From positions 1 through 16,176 of the forward strand of contig CABQCB010000016.1 of the NCBI GenBank assembly GCA_902462475.1: a stretch of DNA of 16,176 nucleotides, written 5' to 3'. The position numbers were made by a program, and so were the translations under genes. Shown in pieces: positions 13,904-16,176 of this stretch. The notes below the pieces were generated by a model that was not told the origin of the DNA, ran no database searches, and saw nothing but the letters and a program-made list of their open reading frames with translations. Position 1 is the first letter of the stretch. Every line of letters begins with the position of its first letter. This DNA is from an uncultured Oscillibacter sp. (GTDB lineage Bacteria > Bacillota_A > Clostridia > Oscillospirales > Oscillospiraceae).

Positions 13904-14805
13904 TGTACGGCTACGTTCGCCCGCCCTTAGGGGCTTTGGACGAGGAAGAGCGGCTGCGGTTCCAGCGTGCTTACTGCGGTCTTTGCCATACGCTGGGACG
14001 GCAGTACGGCCCTGCCGCACGCTTCATTCTCAATTATGATTTCACCTATCTCACCATCCTTCTCTCCGCGCCGGACGAGGGACCCGCTCTGCACAGCCGA
14101 TGCATCGCCTCGCCCCATCGCAAGCGTCCCTTCCTGCAAAGCAGTTCCGCCATGGAGCTGGCAGCGGACGAGAGCATCATCCTCGCTTACTGGCAGCTGC
14201 GGGATGGCGTGGAGGATCATGACTGGCTCCACGGCGCCAAATATCGGGCAGCTTCCTCTGTGCTGGAACCGGCTTACCGGAAAGCTGCCGGGCTTCGTCC
14301 CGACTTTGACGCAGCGGTAAAAACCCAGCTTGCCATTTTGGGACAGCTGGAACGGGAGCAATGCCCCTCCATGGATCAGGCAGCAGACGCATTTGCCGTT
14401 TTGCTGGAGCGCAGTGCAGACCAGGTGAAAGACGCGGTCCAGCGCCGGGTGCTTGCCCAGATGCTCTATCATCTGGGACGCTGGATCTATTTGATCGACG
14501 CAGCGGATGATTTGAAAAAAGATGCCCGTTCCGGGAATTATAACCCTGTGGCTCTGCGCTTTGGGCTGCAGGGCGGCGTCTGGACACCGGAGAGCCGGCA
14601 TGTTTTTGCCCAGTCTCTGGATCACTCCGTCCGCATGATCGCCACAGCCTACGAGCTGGGAAGCTTCGGCTGCTGGTCACCCCTTTTGGAAGCCACCATA
14701 TACAGCGGTCTTTTCCAGGTAGGGAAAGCCGTGCTGGACGGCACCTTCCGCCCCAGGACACGGGGAATAGAAAGAAAACGCAAGAATGTTGAGGAAAGCA
14801 AATGA
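13903..14805 (+). CDS. DUF5685 family protein of unknown function
   Basis: A 300-residue, largely helical protein that I assign to DUF5685 from memory of its signatures: YCGLCHTLGRQYG (C25-x2-C28), NYDFTYLTILL (44-54), RCIASPHRKRP (66-76) and YLIDAADDLKKDARSGNYNP (196-215). Two aspartate clusters stand out: DGVED (101-105) and DAADD (199-203), each of DxxxD form. The second runs into a G-x-Y-N-P segment, like the second motif of phytoene synthases. No enzymatic role is established. The TAATG junction couples it to the RseC-like gene and an ATGA overlap couples it to the J-protein gene; DUF5685 beside a J-domain gene is, to my recollection, a recurrent clostridial pair. There is no signal peptide or membrane segment. 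Confidence 0.75.
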   Translation: MYGYVRPPLGALDEEERLRFQRAYCGLCHTLGRQYGPAARFILNYDFTYLTILLSAPDEGPALHSRCIASPHRKRPFLQSSSAMELAADESIILAYWQLRDGVEDHDWLHGAKYRAASSVLEPAYRKAAGLRPDFDAAVKTQLAILGQLEREQCPSMDQAADAFAVLLERSADQVKDAVQRRVLAQMLYHLGRWIYLIDAADDLKKDARSGNYNPVALRFGLQGGVWTPESRHVFAQSLDHSVRMIATAYELGSFGCWSPLLEATIYSGLFQVGKAVLDGTFRPRTRGIERKRKNVEESK

Positions 14806-15455
14806 ACGATCCTTATGAAGTTTTGGGCGTGCCCGAAACCGCCACCGATGAAGAAGTCAAGAAAGCTTACCGGGAGCTGGCCCGCAAGTACCATCCCGAT
14901 AACTACCATGACAACCCCCTGGCGGATCTGGCGCAGGAAAAAATGAAAGAGATCAACGCGGCCTATGAGCAGATCACCCGGGACCGTGCCCGGGGCGGCT
15001 CCCAGGGCAGCGGATATGGCGGCAGCCAAAGCGGCTACGGCGGCGCCTATCAGCGTCAGCAGTACGGCGGCTCCTACGGAAGTGCGTCCGGCAGCTCCGT
15101 GCTGCAGCAGGTCCGTCTCGCCATCAACTCCGGAAACCTGAGCCGGGCAGAGGCCCTTCTGGCCAATTACAGCGACCATAACGCCGAGTGGAATTTCCTG
15201 CGCGGCGCCGTGTGTTATCGCCGGGGCTGGATGGACGAGGCCCGCCGCTATTACCAAACTGCCTGCCAGATGGACCCGGGAAACGCCGAGTACCGGGCTG
15301 CTCTGGACTTCATGGAAAACGCCGGACAGACCACCTACCGCCCCGGCGGGACCGTGTTCGGAACGGACTTGTGCGGGTCCAATCCCTGCCTGAGCCTGTG
15401 CTGCGCCTATACGCTTTGCAGCGGCGGCGGAGTTATTTGCTGTCCCATCTGCTGA
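14802..15455 (+). CDS. J-domain protein with Gly/Ser/Tyr linker, TPR-like region and cysteine-rich tail
   Basis: A DnaJ-like co-chaperone of 217 residues that should stimulate an Hsp70 ATPase. The J domain spans about 3-66 with the essential HPD (31-33) after YRELARKY. A low-complexity linker (about 66-103) carries YGGS-type repeats. A TPR-like helical region (about 104-172; LRGAVCYRRGWMDEARRYYQ) follows. The last 27 residues carry eight cysteines (191, 196, 200, 201, 206, 213, 214, 217) ending CCPIC. It lacks the zinc-finger and C-terminal substrate domains of true DnaJ, so it is a specialised class III J protein. It overlaps the DUF5685 gene by 4 nt with GAGGAAAG upstream. The cysteine tail may bind metal or be lipidated or membrane-held; none of these is shown. 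Confidence 0.85.
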   Translation: MNDPYEVLGVPETATDEEVKKAYRELARKYHPDNYHDNPLADLAQEKMKEINAAYEQITRDRARGGSQGSGYGGSQSGYGGAYQRQQYGGSYGSASGSSVLQQVRLAINSGNLSRAEALLANYSDHNAEWNFLRGAVCYRRGWMDEARRYYQTACQMDPGNAEYRAALDFMENAGQTTYRPGGTVFGTDLCGSNPCLSLCCAYTLCSGGGVICCPIC

Positions 15456-15480
15456 CAGCCGTGCCGATTTGTGATAGAAT
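15452..15480 (+). promoter_or_regulatory. Possible promoter for yicC, overlapping the J-protein stop
   Basis: CTGACA (15452-15457), a 17-nt spacer and TAGAAT (15475-15480) with TG at 15472-15473 as extended -10. The predicted start near 15487 leaves only about 9 nt before the GTG at 15496, cutting into the ribosome site, so either the transcript is nearly leaderless or the match is fortuitous. Confidence 0.4.
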
Positions 15481-15495
15481 GGAGAGGAAGTTACC

Positions 15496-16176
15496 GTGAT
15501 CAAAAGTATGACCGGCTATGGCCGGGCGCGCATGGAGCTGCACAAACGGGACATCACCGTGGAAGTGCGCTCTGTCAATAACCGTTATCTGGACTGCACC
15601 GTGAAAATGCCCCGGATGTACGCTTTTGCCGAGGAGGCCGTGAAGGGCCGCGTGCAAAAGGCTGTCTCCCGCGGCAAGGTGGATGTGTTCATCACTGTGG
15701 ATGCCTCCGCCGCGGACGTGGCCAAGGTCAGCGTGAACCAGGAGCTGGCCGCCCAGTATGCCGCCGCGCTGCAGACGCTGTCCTGCCTGTGCGGCAGTGA
15801 GACCTATCAGGTGAGCCCGGAGACCCTGGCCCGCTTCCCGGATGTGCTGACCGTCACCAAGGCAGACGAGGATCTGGAGACCGTCAGCGAAGATCTTTGC
15901 ACCGTGCTGGACGAGGCCCTCAAGGCATACAATGCCATGCGCGCCGTGGAGGGCGAGAAGCTTGCTCAGGACATCGCCTCCCGGCTGGACACCATTGACG
16001 AATGCACCGGCCGTGTGGAAGCCCGTTCTCCCGAGACGGTGGCGGAGTATCGGGCCAAGCTGACCGCCCGCATGCAGGAGGTACTGCAAAGCACCACCAT
16101 CGATCCCCAGCGTATCCTCACCGAGGCCGCCATCTACGCCGACAAGGTGGCCGTGGACGAAGAGACGGTGCGCCTG
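15496..16176 (+). CDS. yicC: YicC family endoribonuclease, N-terminal 227 residues (cut by window edge)
   Basis: YicC/YloC proteins are endoribonucleases acting on RNA decay. The visible part opens with VIKSMTGYGRA (M at position 1 in the protein), the diagnostic family N-terminus, followed by EVRSVNNRYLD, KMPRMYAFAE and VSRGKVDVFI blocks. The helical middle contains EGEKLAQDIASRL, and DPQRILTEAAIYADKVAVDEE marks the start of the conserved C-terminal DUF1732 region. The reading frame is open to the end of the window, so about 60-70 residues are missing. GTG 15496 fits the usual MI(K/R)SMTGYG start, with GAGGAAG upstream; ATG 15508 is an alternative. In Firmicutes yicC often precedes remA-gmk-rpoZ, which cannot be seen here. 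Confidence 0.93.
   Translation, partial: MIKSMTGYGRARMELHKRDITVEVRSVNNRYLDCTVKMPRMYAFAEEAVKGRVQKAVSRGKVDVFITVDASAADVAKVSVNQELAAQYAAALQTLSCLCGSETYQVSPETLARFPDVLTVTKADEDLETVSEDLCTVLDEALKAYNAMRAVEGEKLAQDIASRLDTIDECTGRVEARSPETVAEYRAKLTARMQEVLQSTTIDPQRILTEAAIYADKVAVDEETVRL

Noticed and set aside
11981..14020. Very long open frame (679 codons) on the minus strand opposite cdaR and its neighbours
   Set aside because: It mirrors the codon pattern of well-supported plus-strand genes in GC-rich DNA, shows no recognisable domain, spans several real genes and has no ribosome site of note.
1..16176. Mobile elements, CRISPR arrays, tRNA or rRNA genes, riboswitches
   Set aside because: No direct-repeat arrays, transposase or integrase motifs, cloverleaf-like segments or recognisable riboswitch cores were seen; gaps are short and filled by promoters and terminators.

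Overview
The window is 16.2 kb of GC-rich DNA, densely coded on the plus strand, with strong Shine-Dalgarno sites, many 1 to 13 nt gene overlaps, rho-independent terminators and TG-extended -10 promoters. The gene set (IspH-S1 fusion, CarD next to ispD-ispF, cdaA-cdaR, MEP isoprenoid genes, a butyryl-CoA:acetate CoA-transferase, cmk-plsC-ispH order) points to a butyrate-forming anaerobe of the Clostridia, most likely in the Oscillospiraceae/Flavonifractor-Intestinimonas-Oscillibacter range. That placement is an inference from gene content and order, not from a search. The stretch reads as chromosomal core: I see no transposase, phage gene, CRISPR array, tRNA or rRNA.

Layout. (1) 35-739: rluB, a pseudouridine synthase. 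(2) 740-891: an intergenic region with nested palindromes and a promoter. (3) 892-6230: a tightly packed operon of an RpiR/MurR-type regulator, a BaiN/HI0933-type flavoprotein, cmk, plsC and a fused ispH-rpsA, closed by a terminator. (4) 6405-7751: a monocistronic, apparently well expressed butyryl-CoA:acetate CoA-transferase (but) with its own promoter, a CRP/FNR-like palindrome and a terminator. (5) 7940-9669: carD-ispD-ispF with promoter and terminator. (6) 9767-11139: DUF3343 protein plus a class V aminotransferase (cysteine desulfurase-like), a pair known from sulfur/selenium contexts. (7) 11245-15455: cdaA-cdaR (c-di-AMP synthesis), then an RseC-like membrane cysteine protein, a DUF5685 protein and a J-domain protein with a cysteine-rich tail. 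(8) 15496 to the window edge: the start of a yicC-type endoribonuclease gene.

Three MEP-pathway enzymes (IspD, IspF, IspH) lie in two operons. The least explained part is the RseC-like/DUF5685/J-protein trio at 13493-15455: its members are translationally coupled or close, all cysteine-bearing, and DUF5685 carries two DxxxD motifs resembling those of squalene/phytoene-synthase-type enzymes. The other notable signal is an AT-rich patch with a promoter-like sequence inside ispH, followed by a near-perfect Shine-Dalgarno at the ispH/S1 junction. Together these could let the cell make ribosomal protein S1 separately from the fusion. No stretch longer than about 190 bases lacks a gene.
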